Shown: positions 23,701 through 32,400, numbered from the stretch's first letter. The stretch is DNA of 64,000 nt from Pseudomonas capsici (GCF_017165765.1 NZ_JAFGZD010000012.1:97495-161494); one strand, 5' to 3'. The notes: a model not told the origin generated them from the letters alone. Made by a program: numbers and translations.

Positions 23701-26479
23701 GATACTCCAGCGTGCCATCGGCATTCCAGCGCGCCAGGTCGCCGGTGCGGTACATCCGCGCCCCCGGCTGCGCGCTGAACGGATCGTCGAGGAAGCGCTC
23801 GGCGGTCATTTCCGGACGGTTCAGATAACCACGGGCCACGCCATCGCCTGCCACATACAACTCACCCGCCACACCAAACGGCACCAGTTGCTGATGCTCG
23901 TCCAGCAGGTAAACCTGCGTATTGGCAATCGGCTTGCCGATATCCAGGCTGCCATCGGGGAACAGCTGACCCGAGGTGGCCACAACCGTGGCTTCGGTCG
24001 GGCCGTAGTTGTTGATCACGGCAAAACCCGGATCACGGTGGAACTGACGCAGACGGTCGCCACCGATCAGCAGAGTGCGCAGCGTCGGGTGACGCAACTC
24101 ACGACTGAACGCATATTCGGCCACCGGCGTCGACAGGAACGACACCTGCAGCGGCTGCGCCAGCCACCAGTCCAGCAGCGTATCCAGTTGTTCGTTGCTG
24201 ACCTGCGCAGGCGGCAGGTGCAGGGTCGCACCGGCACACAGCGCAGGCCAGACTTCCCAGGCCATGGCGTCGAAACCGAAACCGGCAACGCTGGCGGTGT
24301 GGCTGCCGGCATGCAGATCGAAGGCTTCGCAATGCCAGTGCACCAGATTGCTCAGGGTGCGGTGTTCGACCATCACGCCTTTGGGCTGGCCGGTCGAGCC
24401 GGAGGTGTAGATCACATAGGCCAGATTGGCGGCGCTCAGGCCCTGCACCAGCGGGTTGTCCGGCTGCTCGGCCCAGTCCGGGCGGTCCAGGGCAATCACC
24501 GGCACCGACAGCGGTGGCAGACCGGCCAGCAGGCTGTGCTGGGTCAACACGGCCACCGGCGCGCTGTCGCTCAGCAGGTAAGCAATACGCTCGTCCGGGT
24601 GCGCCGGGTCCACCGGTACATAACCGGCACCGGCCTTGAGCACAGCCAACAGGCCGACCAGGGTTTCCAGGCTGCGACGGGCCACCACGGCCACGCGATC
24701 GTCCGGGCGCACGCCCAGGCCGATCAGGTGATGGGCCAGGGCATTGGCCTTGCGGTTCAGTTCGCTGTAGCTCAGCTGCTGGTCACCCACTTGCGAGGCG
24801 ATGGCGTCTGGCTGATCGAGGGCCTGACGCTCGATGCGCTGATGGATGGTCAGCACGGTTTCCCGATCGAGGTGATAGGCATTGAAGCTTTCCAGCAGGC
24901 GCTTGCGCTCATCGGCCGGCAGGATTTCCACGCGCTCGACCAGCATTTGCGGGGCCTGCTCCAGAGCCTCCAGCAAATGCTCCATGGCCCGTTCGAAGTA
25001 GGCACAGGTGCGCTGCGGATCGATGCCATCTGTAGTTTGTGCGGTGAAGCTGAAGGCTTCGCCCAGATCGTCGACACTCACCACCAATGGGTAATTGCTG
25101 CGCTCTTCGGCGTGCAGCACTTCGATGCCCTGCCAGGTTTCGCCTGTGGTCTGGGCCGAGCTGTGGCGGTAGTTGAGCAAGGCGTTGAACAGTGGCGTCG
25201 GCGCGGCAACACCACTGCAGCGCTGGGCCAGGGCCAGCGGCGCATGTTCGTGGCGCATCAGTGTGGTCAGGCGCTGATGGGTGGCCTTGACCGCGGTGCG
25301 CACATCCTGAGCATCCAGGTCGATACGGATCGGCAAGGTATTGATGAAGATACCCAGAGCACGCTCGGTCGCCTCGGCACCCAGCAGACGCCCCATCAGT
25401 ACGGTACCGAACACCACGCGCTGACGGCCGGTCAGGCCCGACAGCACCCGCGCCCAGCCCAGGTGAAACAGGCTGGCGACGCTGATACCCAGGGTACGCG
25501 CCTGATTGCGCAGGCGGCGGCAGAGCTCAAGATCCAGAGACAGGGTGTATTCACTGATATCTCCGCCGTCACCACTGAGGTCCTGCAGGTCGTAGGCCAG
25601 GGTCGGCTCATCGAGGTTGCCCAGCATCTCGCGGAAGAAGGTTTCATGCTCTTTCTCGCTGACACCCAGCAGGGCCTGGCCCACGTAGTTGCGAAACGGA
25701 ACCGGCGTTCCCAGCAGACCGGCCTGACCACTGAGGCAGGCCTGGATTTCATGGCGCACCACTTCCAGGGCGCTGTGGTCCATGGCGATGTGGTGGAACT
25801 GCAAGGCGGCTTTCACGCCCTGGGTATGGTCGGCTTCGTCGTAGACCAGACGGATCAGTGGTGCCTGGCCAAGATCCATGACGGCCTGGGCTTGTGCCGA
25901 CAGGGCGCCGACCTTGAGCCTTGCCTCACGCCAGACAACCTGCACCGGGGTTTCCAGGCCATCCCAATGAACCGAAGTACGCAGGATGTCGTGCCGTTCG
26001 ATCACGGTCTGCAACGCCAGAGCGAATGCATCCAGACGAGCGCGATCGGCAAAGGCGAACTCCACGTGCATCACATAAGGGTCGCCGTGACTGGCCGTGA
26101 CATGGTGGTAAAGAATGCCCTGCTGCAAGGGTGCCAGCGGGTAGATGTCCTGTACATTGGCTGCGCCGCCGGGAACAAGCGCGACCAGGCTGTCGATAGC
26201 CTCCTGATCCAGAGACACCAGGGTCAGCATGTCAGGTGTGATGCGTGTACAGCCGGCAGGAATACCGTTTTCCGGCAAGCTCGGGGCACCGCGTTTTGTT
26301 GCCAGATACTCGCCCTGTTCGATCAGCTCGATCAATGCCGGCTTGTGCTCGCGCAGGTGTTCCACCAGGCCCTTGTCGGTCAGCGCACGGCGATTGCCCT
26401 GCACCACCAGTTGTCCATCCTTGACCGACAGATTGATGTCATTGGCCTTCAGTGTCGCCAGGAGTTCGTTGATGCTCAC
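8741..26479 (-). CDS. cifB: Linear-lipopeptide NRPS, modules 4-8 plus tandem thioesterases (cichofactin/syringafactin type)
   Basis: A 5912-residue non-ribosomal peptide synthetase. An N-terminal TubC-like docking domain (about 1-55) is followed by five C-A-T modules and two thioesterases. A-domain cores (YTSGSTG) lie near residues 690, 1738, 2801, 3851 and 4911. Carrier motifs (GGHSL) are near 1074, 2125, 3192, 4235 and 5293. TE serines are near 5420 (GWSFGG) and 5716 (GHSFGG). Pocket residues read D-A-W-F-L-G-N-V-V (Leu) in modules 1, 4 and 5 of this protein, D-A-W-Q-V-G-V-V-D (Gln) in module 2, and D-A-M-F-M-G-G-T-F (Val/Ile) in module 3. C1, C3 and C5 are of the dual condensation/epimerisation type (ILYHH.. 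start); C2 and C4 have the ordinary HHIVADG motif. The GTG start overlaps the cifA stop (GTGA). The symbol is given because Gln, not Thr, is predicted at position 5. Confidence 0.93.
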   Translation of the reverse strand: MSINELLATLKANDINLSVKDGQLVVQGNRRALTDKGLVEHLREHKPALIELIEQGEYLATKRGAPSLPENGIPAGCTRITPDMLTLVSLDQEAIDSLVALVPGGAANVQDIYPLAPLQQGILYHHVTASHGDPYVMHVEFAFADRARLDAFALALQTVIERHDILRTSVHWDGLETPVQVVWREARLKVGALSAQAQAVMDLGQAPLIRLVYDEADHTQGVKAALQFHHIAMDHSALEVVRHEIQACLSGQAGLLGTPVPFRNYVGQALLGVSEKEHETFFREMLGNLDEPTLAYDLQDLSGDGGDISEYTLSLDLELCRRLRNQARTLGISVASLFHLGWARVLSGLTGRQRVVFGTVLMGRLLGAEATERALGIFINTLPIRIDLDAQDVRTAVKATHQRLTTLMRHEHAPLALAQRCSGVAAPTPLFNALLNYRHSSAQTTGETWQGIEVLHAEERSNYPLVVSVDDLGEAFSFTAQTTDGIDPQRTCAYFERAMEHLLEALEQAPQMLVERVEILPADERKRLLESFNAYHLDRETVLTIHQRIERQALDQPDAIASQVGDQQLSYSELNRKANALAHHLIGLGVRPDDRVAVVARRSLETLVGLLAVLKAGAGYVPVDPAHPDERIAYLLSDSAPVAVLTQHSLLAGLPPLSVPVIALDRPDWAEQPDNPLVQGLSAANLAYVIYTSGSTGQPKGVMVEHRTLSNLVHWHCEAFDLHAGSHTASVAGFGFDAMAWEVWPALCAGATLHLPPAQVSNEQLDTLLDWWLAQPLQVSFLSTPVAEYAFSRELRHPTLRTLLIGGDRLRQFHRDPGFAVINNYGPTEATVVATSGQLFPDGSLDIGKPIANTQVYLLDEHQQLVPFGVAGELYVAGDGVARGYLNRPEMTAERFLDDPFSAQPGARMYRTGDLARWNADGTLEYLGRNDDQVKIRGVRIELGEIESQLGQLPGIEEALVLAREDEPGQPRLVGYFTERAGSEPLVVNELRAALLEQLPAYMVPSALVRLDAWPLTANGKVDRRALPVPDRDALFTGEYQAPEGELEVALAQIWSELLQVERVGRHDRFFELGGHSLLAMRMVSQVRQRLSLELSLGDLFADSALAAVAQCLGNAGRNELPPIEVLPRSGAVPLSFAQQRIWFLAQMEDANSAYNIPLGLQLTGQLDTRALKRALERIVARHDSLRSRFTQEEGEASVQAAPANVVPDLTWQDLRDQDEQALQAVVKEEAEQAFDLNHELPIRGRLLCLAEDRHVLLLTVHHIVADGWSLGVLTRELTALYKAFSQGLDDPLPPLALQYADYAIWQRNWLDSERLSSQGDYWHQALSGAPVLLTLPTDRPRPARQDYTGVSLPVRFDARLSSEIKAFCQRHGVTPFMLFMGAWSVLLARLSGQDEVVIGTPVANRRRAEVEGLIGLFVNTLAVRVDTSGEPDVTELLARIKTRVLEAQEHQDLPFEQVVERLRPPRSLAHSPLFQTSLAWDGSQGLELHLGDLRLEPLGDQPTFAKFDLTLSMGETEEGFAGALDYATALFDAATAERYVSYLEPLLWSMVGSDQAVPAQTDLLKPQERQRLLVDFNASEQNFVLDQPVQALFEAQVANTPDAIALESEGVRLSYRQLNEAANRLAHHLIGQGVQADSRVAVCLERGPNLLIGLLAVLKAGGAYVPLDPGYPSERLAYMLADSGALTLLVDAKTQERFADNALQQVNLDAGTWAAQSAENPVVPGLSADHLAYVIYTSGSTGTPKGVMVEHRGLCNLVQWSSQLILPTPEGALLHKTPVSFDASVWELFWPLCAGLRLVLARPDGHRDPAYLAQLIVERQVSVVQFVPALLQQFLELEESRQCNSLTDIVCGGGELTEALARQVRQSLPGVRLHNVYGPTETTVDCSVWTLEPQDRVPDSALPIGLPISNTRLYVLDAYDQPVPQGVVGQLHIGGAGVARGYLNLPHMQAERFIDSPFVAGDRLYRSGDLVRQRADGTLEFLGRNDFQVKLHGLRIELGEIEARLATHPAIREVAVLLHNERLVAWFSCHEGQETPGIEVLREYVLAGLPDYMVPSAYVALPTLPLSPNGKLDRAALPEPGVQAVLSRHYEAPQGETETQLAALWSELLHVETVGRQDNFFELGGHSLLAVTLIARMRRLGMTADIRVLFAQPTLAALASSADNSVGSELQVPANRIGADCQHITPDLLPLIALEQDTIDRIVASVPGGAANVQDIYPLGPLQAGILYHHLAAGDNDPYLLQPQFAFADESRLEAFSHALQRVIERNDILRTALLWEGLPTPVQVVWREARLKIDEIPLQDLASTPRMDLTQAPLLHLVHARDPATQRISAVLRFHHVVMDHVALEVLGHELQAMLLDEEAQLAAPVPYRNYVAQVLQGPGDEAHESFFREQLGDIDEPTLPYGLPVAAGEGELNEARLPLDVALCGKVREQARQLGVSAASLMHLAWAQVLGQLSGRDSVVFGTVLLGRLQGGEGVERALGVFINTLPLRIDLGDQSVRDAVLDTHRRLTGLLAHEHAQLALAQRCSALPAGAPLFSTLLNYRHSAAPQARDEAASKAWQGIDVLNAEERSNYPLTLSIDDLGETFSLTAQAAPGIDAQRVCAYLQEAVANLVAALELQPEDGMQQLSVLPAAERQRLLVGFNITRRDYPREQPVHHLFEQRAAAHPQAVAAVHGSLSLSYGELNERANRLAHYLIGNGVKPNDHLAILLPRSIELLVAQLAIGKCAAIYVPLDINAPAERQVYMIEDCKAVFVLTRSAASIDSATARIDLDQLVLDDQPAHDPALLQNSNSVAYVMYTSGSTGAPKGVCVLHRGIARLVLNNGFADFNEQDRVAFASNPAFDASTMEVWGALLNGGQLLVIDHQTLIDPARLSVALSNVSVLFLTTALFNQYVQLIPDALKGLRYLMSGGERADPASFRTMLEHAPGLRLVNGYGPTETTTFATTNEVREVAEGAESVSIGRPIGNTSIYVLDAHQRLVPQGVIGELYIGGDGVAQGYLNRPDLTAEKFLSDPFSDEAGAMMYRTGDLGRWLEDGQLECLGRNDDQVKIRGFRIELGEIVSRLHELPSVRDAVVLAREDEPGRVRLVAYFTQHKDVEALTSEQMRAALQANLPEYMVPAAFVELETLPLTANGKLDSRALPKPDRSALFGMTYEAPQGEVEIALAQIWAEVLQVEQVGRHDHFFDLGGHSLLAMRMVSQVRQQLGVELPLGELFALGELAAVAAAVSGIERTEQAQILPASRDQSLPLSFAQQRLWFLAQMEGGNEAYNIPMALSLQGALDVPALSRALARIIERHETLRSRFIALEDGAEVLFAPVSDEVVLPLEDLRHKPEALAERVRTEAAAPFDLTHGPVIRGRLLQMADDHHVLLLTVHHIVADGWSMGVLTRELLALYPALRLGAADPLPALAIQYADYAVWQRQWLTGERLQQQSSYWREALSGAPTLLMLPTDRPRPAQQDFTGGSLAVHLNANLSSGLRALAQRQGVTLYMTLMTAWATLLARLSGQNDVVIGSPMAGRGRTELEGLVGLFVNTLAVRIDTSGAPTGEALLAQVRKRVLEAQDHQDLPFEQVVEIVRPERSLAHAPLFQTTLNWLAGEASAPQMDGLVVAPVEQASQVSKFDLSLNLGEQGETLVGTLDYALALFDEATVARYVHYFEQLLQALVDNEQAVLDQVALVGEQERQYLLEALNATGLQVPQGQTIHGLIETQAVQRPDAIASQVGDQQLSYSELNRKANALAHHLIGLGVRPDDRVAVMARRSLDTLVGLLAVLKAGAGYVPVDPAHPDERIAYLLSDSAPVAVLTQHSLLAGLPPLSVPVITLDRPDWAEQPDNPLVQGLSAANLAYVIYTSGSTGQPKGVMVEHRTLSNLVHWHCEAFDLHAGSHTASVAGFGFDAMAWEVWPALCAGATLHLPPAQVSNEQLDTLLDWWLAQPLQVSFLSTPVAEYAFSRDLRHPTLRTLLIGGDRLRQFHRDPGFAVINNYGPTEATVVATSGQLFPDGSLDIGKPIANTQVYLLDEHQQLVPFGVAGELYVAGDGVARGYLNRPEMTAERFLDDPFSAQPGARMYRTGDLARWNADGTLEYLGRNDDQVKIRGVRIELGEIESQLGQLPGIEEALVLAREDEPGQPRLVAYFIQQANTAPISVTELRAELLTVLPGYMVPSAFVRLDAWPLTANGKVDRRALPAPDREALPGRDYEAPQGQLETDLAEIWSELLQVDRVGRHDNFFELGGHSLLAVTLIARIRRLGLEADIRVLFAQPTLAALASGIGSSHGVQVPANLITADCSRITPELLPLVKLDQPAIDRIVASIPGGAANVQDIYPLGPLQAGIFYHYLTSVEDDPYRLQARFAFADRERLNAFCSALQRVIARNDVLRTSLCWEGLETPVQVVWRNAELPVVEVPLAALSDAEPLNLDKAPLLRLVHAEDPDNQRIVAVLLFHHLIMDHMALELLSHELQAVLLGLEAQLPEPVPYRNYIAQALLGPGDEAHEAFFREQLGDLDEPTLPYGQATLPGTDVPGEARQRLDSALSRRVRDQSRQLGVSAASLMHLAWAQVLGHLSGREKVVFGTVLLGRLQGGEGVERTLGVFINTLPLRIDLGNQPVRDVVLQTHRRLSGLFAHEHAPLALAQRCSALPAGAPLFSALFNYRHSAAPQAADEAASTAWQGIELLQADERSNYPLTLSVDDLGEDFELSALTSAGIDARRICAYLTHAVEGLMVALEQAPQTPVEALDILPVVERIELLEGFNDHLAEHETVLTVHQRIEQQAVVQPDAIAAQVGGHHLSYSELNRRANDLAHHLIGQGVRPDDRVAVLARRGLETLVGLLAVLKAGAGYVPVDPGHPDDRIRYLLENSEPVVVLTQLDLLARLPELPVPVIALDRPDWAANAGNPMVPGLTSSNLAYVIYTSGSTGLPKGVMVEHHTLNNLVDWHCQAFDLHAGSHTASVAGFGFDATAWEIWPALCAGAVLHIPPAEVENEQLDTLLDWWLAQPLQVSFLPTPVAEYAFSRELRHPTLRTLLIGGDRLRNFNRDPGFAVVNNYGPTETTVVASSGTMEVGGVLHIGKPVSNARLYVLNERQQPVPLGVPGELYIGGAGVARGYLNRPDLTAERFLDDPFAEQPAARMYRTGDLVRWLADGTLEYLGRNDDQVKIRGVRIELGEIEQQLALCPGIGEVVVTTQRLEQGALRLVAYFTRLDPELDGSVLRTHLLGRLPEYMVPAAYVGLDALPLTQNGKVDRRALPVPSLDAMATATYQAPATPLEQRLAELWAEVLEVERVGRHDSFFELGGHSLSAIRLVSLIQKSGVPLTLAELFQHSSIAALAGLLDQRPAGPTEAEDVITVRANGTQPPLFLIHDFTGLDAYFPVLGRHLQGDFPIYGLPGIGLGQPQLRTMEGLAARLVGLIRGVQAHGPYRLAGWSFGGVLAYEVATQLLGMDEKVDFLGLLDSYVPRLTDQGKARWQGPNLLERQLLSHCTAHWKAQGEAGVAPLARLASILEQPAMPGFEALLLLCRDEQLLHPELAQASDQQLQHFLEREVAHGHALAHYRLEPITLAVHQFRAEERPLAPTGTSATLGWAEVLQPGQLHSLDVPGDHQTMMQAPHVQVLGQAIAQVLAAEPAKAPAVPGYQALLAIQSGKNGKTPLFCVPGAGDSVTSFIGLVEAFGPDWPIHGLQPRGLDGRSVPHSQVEAAAERYLQEIEDFYPQGPLHLVGHSFGGWAAHAMAVKLQARGREVVSLTLIDSEAPGGDGVLSKPYTTTAALKELIEALQISSGKRLDLDQQAFIDGDDATQLRLLQEAMVRVGLLPARMAPQALHGIFRTFATALRTVYRPGPGYTGPASLVRVTDTRLDAEANLIEHAAMAVGWQHLLPQLTVWDGPGNHFSILKAPDVYSLAAWWYDRLTVDVEETLS
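14081..15331. repeat. Near-identical A-domain DNA copy (module 7), partner of 23561-24811
   Basis: This 1.25-kb stretch of cifB, covering most of the A domain of its fourth module, aligns without gaps to 23561-24811 at a constant offset of 9480 bp and differs only at scattered bases. The flanking C and T coding parts diverge. Such a sharply bounded identity points to gene conversion or recent duplication of an adenylation unit. Confidence 0.85.
23561..24811. repeat. Near-identical A-domain DNA copy (module 4), partner of 14081-15331
   Basis: Second copy of the 1.25-kb repeat inside cifB, in the A domain of its first module. Both copies encode the same Leu pocket. Examples of the few differences are the codons around 24781-24820 against 15301-15340, where identity ends. 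Confidence 0.85.
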
Positions 26480-29400
26480 AGGATAATCTCCATGCTCTCT
26501 GTGATGGCTGCATAGCCGGCCAGCGTAGGTTGTTCGAACAGCGCCCGGACATCGGCTTCAATGCCTTCCTGCCGCAGACGCGCGGTCAGGCTGACCGCCA
26601 GGAGCGAGTGACCGCCCAGTTCAAAGAAGTTGTCGTGTCGTCCCACCCGCTCGACACCGAGCAGTTCGGCCCAGAGGTCGGCCAGCAGGACTTCGGTTTC
26701 GCCCTCTGGCTCCTCGTAGGGACGGGTCAATACCGCGTCGGCACCCGGCGCAGGCAGGGCTTTCTGGTCGACCTTGCCGTTGGGGGTCAGAGGGAATGCG
26801 TCAAGGTGTACATACAGCGCCGGCACCATGTAGTCCGGCAGTTGCGCCCGCAGCGCTTCACGCAAGGTTTCCACCGGCAGCAGCGTGCCGGTGTAGTAAG
26901 CCACCAGTCGCTGACCGCCCGGTTGCTCGTCGCGGGCCAGCACCACGGCCTGTTGAATCCCCGGATGACGGGTCAGGCACGCCTGGATTTCACCCAGCTC
27001 GATGCGCAGGCCATACAGCTTGACCTGATCGTCGTTGCGCCCCAGGAAGTCGAGGTTGCCATCCGCACGCTGGGACACCAGGTCACCGGTGCGATACAGA
27101 CGATCGCCAGCCACGAACGGGCTGTCGATAAAGCGCTCGGCCTGGAATTGCGGCAGATTCAGATAACCACGGGTCACACCCGAACCGCCGATGTGCAACT
27201 GACCGATCACGCCCTGGGGAACCAGTTGGTCGTATTCGTCCAATACATACATGCGGGTGTTGCTGATCGGCCGCCCGATAGGCAAGGCGCTGCCAGGTAC
27301 CGCTTCGTGTGGCTCAAGGGTCCAGGCGCTGGAGTCCACCGTGGTTTCGGTCGGGCCATAGACGTTGTGCAGACGTGCCCACGGCAGGCGTTGACGTACC
27401 TGCTCGGCCAGGGCAGTGGTCAATTCACCACCGCCGCAGACGATATCCGTCAGAGAAGTACACTGGCTGATTTCTTCCAGTGCCAGGAATTGCTGGAGCA
27501 AGGCCGGTACGAATTGCACCACGCTGGCCTGCTGATCGCGGATCACACGCATCAGGTAAGCCGGATCGCGATGGCCGTCAGGACGCGCCAGTACCAGCGG
27601 CAAACCGGCACACAGCGGCCAGAACAGTTCCCATACCGAGGCATCGAAGCTGATGGGCGTCTTGTGCAGCAGCGCCGTCTCGGGTTTCAGCGCAATGACC
27701 TGCGAACTCCAGTGCACCAGGTTGCCCACACTGCGGTGTTCGACCATCACACCTTTCGGCGTGCCGGTGGAGCCGGAGGTGTAGATCACATAAGCCAGAT
27801 GATCCGCACTCATGCCGACAATCTGCGGATTGTCGATGCTCTGGGTGCTCCAGGTGTTGTCGTCGAGATCTACCCGCAGGGTGCGCTCTTCGTCCAGCAG
27901 TTTGCGGGTCGCCGACTGCACCAGCACCACAGCCGGCGCGCTGTCTTCGAGCATGTAGTGAATGCGTTCACGAGGGTAGCTCGGGTCCAGCGGCACATAA
28001 GCGGCACCGGTCTTGAGGATGGCCAGCAGCCCCACCACCATGGATACGCCACGTTCGACACAGATCGCCACTCGATCATCGGTTTTCACGCCCAGACCGA
28101 TCAGGTGATGCGCCAGACGGTTGGCCTGTTCGTTGAGAGCCTGATAGCTGAGTTGCACGCCTTCGCCACGCAGCGCCACGGCCTGTGGCTTGCGAGCGAC
28201 CTGCCCCTCGAACAGGCCATGCAGAGTATGCTCCAGATCGTAGTCGACCTCGGTCCGGTTGAAATCCACCACCAGACGCTGACGCTCTTCGGCATCCAGC
28301 ACCGACAGATGCTGCAGCGGCATATCCGGTTGAGACTCAAGGGCTTCGACCACACCGCTCAATGCCTGCTGCACATAGCCACAGATCCGACGGGCACCCA
28401 CTTCAGGCGTGACAGTGACCGACAGACGCAGGCTGTCGCCCAGATCGTCGACGTTGAGGCTCAACGGGTAGTTGGTGTTTTTCTCGCTGGCCAGGATCTC
28501 CAGGCCGCGCCACGCTTCGCGCTGGGCATCCTGCCTGGCCTGACCGGCGCTGTGGCGGTAGTTGAGAATGGCGCTGAACAGCGGCAATGGCGCAGCCACC
28601 CCGCTCCAGCGCTGGGCCTGGGCCAGAGAGGCGTGCTCGTGACCGAGCAATGCAGCAAGCCGGGCATGGGTATCACGCGCACCTTCACGAACGCCGATAT
28701 CGGCCAGATCAATGCGCAGTGGCAGAGTGTTGATGAACATGCCCATGCCGCGGTCGGCTCCGGCACCGCCTTGCAGGCGACCGAGCAATACCGTACCGAA
28801 TACCACACGGTCCTTGCCGGTTGCGCTGGCCAATACCCGGCCCCAGGCCAGGTGGAACAGACTGGCAACGCTGACACCCATCTGCCGGGCCTGATTGCGC
28901 AGGCGCAGGGTCAGATCGTCGAGCAGTGTCAGTTGCGCTTCTTCGATGGAGCTGCCATCACCCTGGACATCGTGCAGGCCGAACGGCAGGGTCGGCTCGT
29001 CGATATCGCCCAGTTGCCCGCGGAAATACGCTTCGTGCTCCGCCTCGCTGACACCCAGACGCGCCTGGGCCACGTAGTTGCGGTACGGTACCGAAGGCTG
29101 GAGCGGCTCTGGCTCGCCACGCAGGTGAGCGAGTATTTCCTCGCGCATCACTTGCAGGGCCGTGGCATCGACCACGATGTGATGGAACAGCAGCGTGGCC
29201 TGCAGACGCGAGCTGAGCGGATCGTGGCTGTAGACCAGACGGATCAGCGGGGCCTGGCTCAGATCGATCCGCGCCGAACCGTCCTGGGTTTCGATCTGTG
29301 CCAGAGGCACTTCGTCCACCGGCAGCTCGGCATGACGCCAGACCACCTGCTGTGGAACCTCCAGTCCTTCCCAGACAATCGCGGTACGCAGGCTGTCGTG

Positions 29401-32400
29401 ACGGGCAATGACCTTGCGCAGGCCGTCGGCGACCGTGTGCAGACGCTCCAGGCTGTCGAAGCTGATGCGCAATTGCAGCAGATAGGGATCGCCCTGCTCG
29501 GCGGTCAGGTAGTGATAGAGAATACCTTCCTGCAACGGTGCCAGCGGGTAGATTTCCTGCACATTGGCGGCGCCGCCGGGAACCGTTTCGACGATACGGT
29601 CGATGGTCGACTGGTCCAGATTCGACAGGCTCAGCATGTCCGGGGTGATACGTGTAGCGCCTGCCGGTACAAGGTTGGCCGGAACCGTGATTTCGCGACC
29701 ATTGCCAACCGAAGACGCCAGTGCCGCTACGGTCGGCTGACCCAGCAACACACGCACATCGGCACTCAGACCGGCATTGCGCATGCGCTCCACCAGACTG
29801 ACCGCCAGCAGCGAATGGCCACCCAGTTCAAAGAAGTTATCGTGACGCCCTACCCGGTCAAGCCCCAGCACCTGAGCCCAGAGTTCGGCAATGGCGACTT
29901 CCACTTCGCCCTGCGGCGCTTCGTAGACCTGAGCGGCCAGATCGGACTGGTCCGGGTCCGGCAGAGCACGACGGTCGAGCTTGCCATGACTGGTCAGCGG
30001 CAAGGCTTCCAGACGGATGAAGGCCAGCGGCACCATGTAGCCAGGCAGGCTGGCCTGCAAGGCCTGACGCAATGCGTCCGTCTCCACTGGCGAACTTTCG
30101 GTGAACCACGCCAGCAGGCGTTCGCCACGCACCAGAACCACGGCATCCTTCACGCCCGGCTGGCTGGCAAGCGCCGCTTCGATCTCACCCAGTTCGATAC
30201 GCATGCCGCGAATCTTCACCTGATCATCGTTACGCCCCAGATAATCCAGTGTGCCGTCGGCATTCCAGCGCACCAGGTCGCCGCTGCGGTACATGCGGGC
30301 ATGGGCCGCATCGCTGAACGGGTCGGCGATAAAACGCTCCTCGGTCAGATCCGGTCGGTTCAGGTAGCCACGGGCAACACCCGAACCACCGATATACAGC
30401 TCTCCGCTCACGCCTACCGGCACAGGCTGCAGTTGTTCATCCAGCACATAAATGCTGGTGTTGGAGATCGGACCGCCGATGTGCAGCGATTCACCCACCC
30501 GCACCTGCCCCGAAGTGGCAACCACTGTGGTTTCGGTCGGGCCATAGTTGTTGATCACGGCGAAACCCGGATCGCGGTCGAACTGACGCAGGCGGTCACC
30601 ACCGATCAGCAAGGTACGCAGGGTCTGGTGCTGACGCGGACGACGGAAAGCCTGCTCGGCCACCGGAGTGGGCAGGAACCCCACCTGAAGCGGCTGCTCC
30701 AGCCACCAGTCGAGCAGTTCATCGACATGCTCGTTGCCCACATGGGCCGGTGGCAGATGCAGCACGGCACCGACACAGAGCGCAGGCCAGATTTCCCAGA
30801 CCATGGCGTCGAAGCCGAAACCGGCCACGCTGGCGGTATGGCTGCCAGCACTCAGATTGAAAGCCTGGCAGTGCCAGTGAACCAGGTTATTGAGGGTGCG
30901 ATGCTCGACCATCACGCCTTTGGGTTGCCCGGTGGAACCGGAGGTATAGATGACGTAAGCCAGGTTTTCATGGCTCAGGCCCGCCACTTGCGGGTTGCTG
31001 TGAAATTCCTGATCCCATGCGCCCTGCCCCAGATCCACTTGCGCCACATCACCGACCAGATCCCGGGTCGAAGCATCGACCAGGACCACTCGCGGCGCGC
31101 TGTCTTCCAGCAGGTAGCTGATGCGCTCGGCAGGATAGGCCGGATCCACCGGCACATAAGCGGCACCGGCCTTGAGAATGGCCAGCAGACCGACCAGGCG
31201 GTCGGGACTGCGACGCAGGCACAGAGCGACCCGCTCGTCCGGCTGCACGCCCAGACCGATCAGATGATGAGCCAGGCTGTTGGCGCGGCGGTTGAGTTCG
31301 GCGTAGCTCAAGACCTCATCGCCCTGCACCACGGCAGGCGCGTCCGGCCTGTTGACGGCCTGGGACTCCACCAGTGCGTGCACGGTCTGGCCTTGCGGGA
31401 AAGCCTGCGCGCTGGCATTGAAGTCAACCAGCACCTGGCGGCGCTCTTCGGCCTGCAGGATCGACACCGCATCGAGCGGTGCCAGCGATCCCTGCTCCAG
31501 GGACTGCACCAGTTGTTCAAGGGTGTTGTGCATCCAGCCGACCACTCGCTCGGCACCAATGCCTTCCAGCGCCAGCACGTGCAGGTCGAAACTGTCGCCC
31601 ATGTCATCGACGCTCAGGGTCAGCGGGTAGTTGCTGCGCACATCGCCGCCAAGCACGCGCACGCCCTGCCAGGCACCTTCACCGTCCAGCGGCTTCACAT
31701 TGGCGCTATGGCGGTAGTTGAGCAAGGCGCTGAACAGTGGAGACCCCGCCGCGACACCACTGCAACGTTGGGCAAGCACCAGCGAGGCGTGTTCATGGGC
31801 GAGCAAGGCAGACAGACGCGAATGCACGTTCTTCACGGCTTCACCGGCGCCTGCCGCCGTATCGACCCGCAGCGGCAAGGTGTTGATAAAGACGCCAAGC
31901 GCCCGATCGGCACCCTCGCCGCTCTGCATGCGCCCCAGCAATACGGTGCCGAACACCACATCGCGACGGTTGGCCAGCACGCTCAATACCCGTGCCCAGG
32001 CCAGATGCATCAGGCTGGCGGCGCTGACGCCCTGCTGGCGAGCCTGCTCACGCAGACGCAGGGAAAGATGATTGTCCAGTACCAGACGGGATTCTTCGAT
32101 ACCGCTGCCATCGGTGCGCACGTCCTGCAGGCCGAAAGGCAGGGTCGGCTCGTCGACGTCACCGAGCATTTCGCTGAAAAAGGCCTCATGGCGCTTGTCA
32201 TCACTGCCGATGCGCACCTGAGCGACATAGTTGCGGTAAGGCACTGGAGGTGCCAGATCAGACAGGTGACCGGCCAGCAAGGCCTGCATCTCGTTACTGA
32301 CCACTTCCATGGCCGCGTTGTCCAGCACCAGATGGTGGAACAACAGAATCGCCACGACCTGGCTGTTGGCCGGATCATGGGCATGGACCAGACGCATCAG

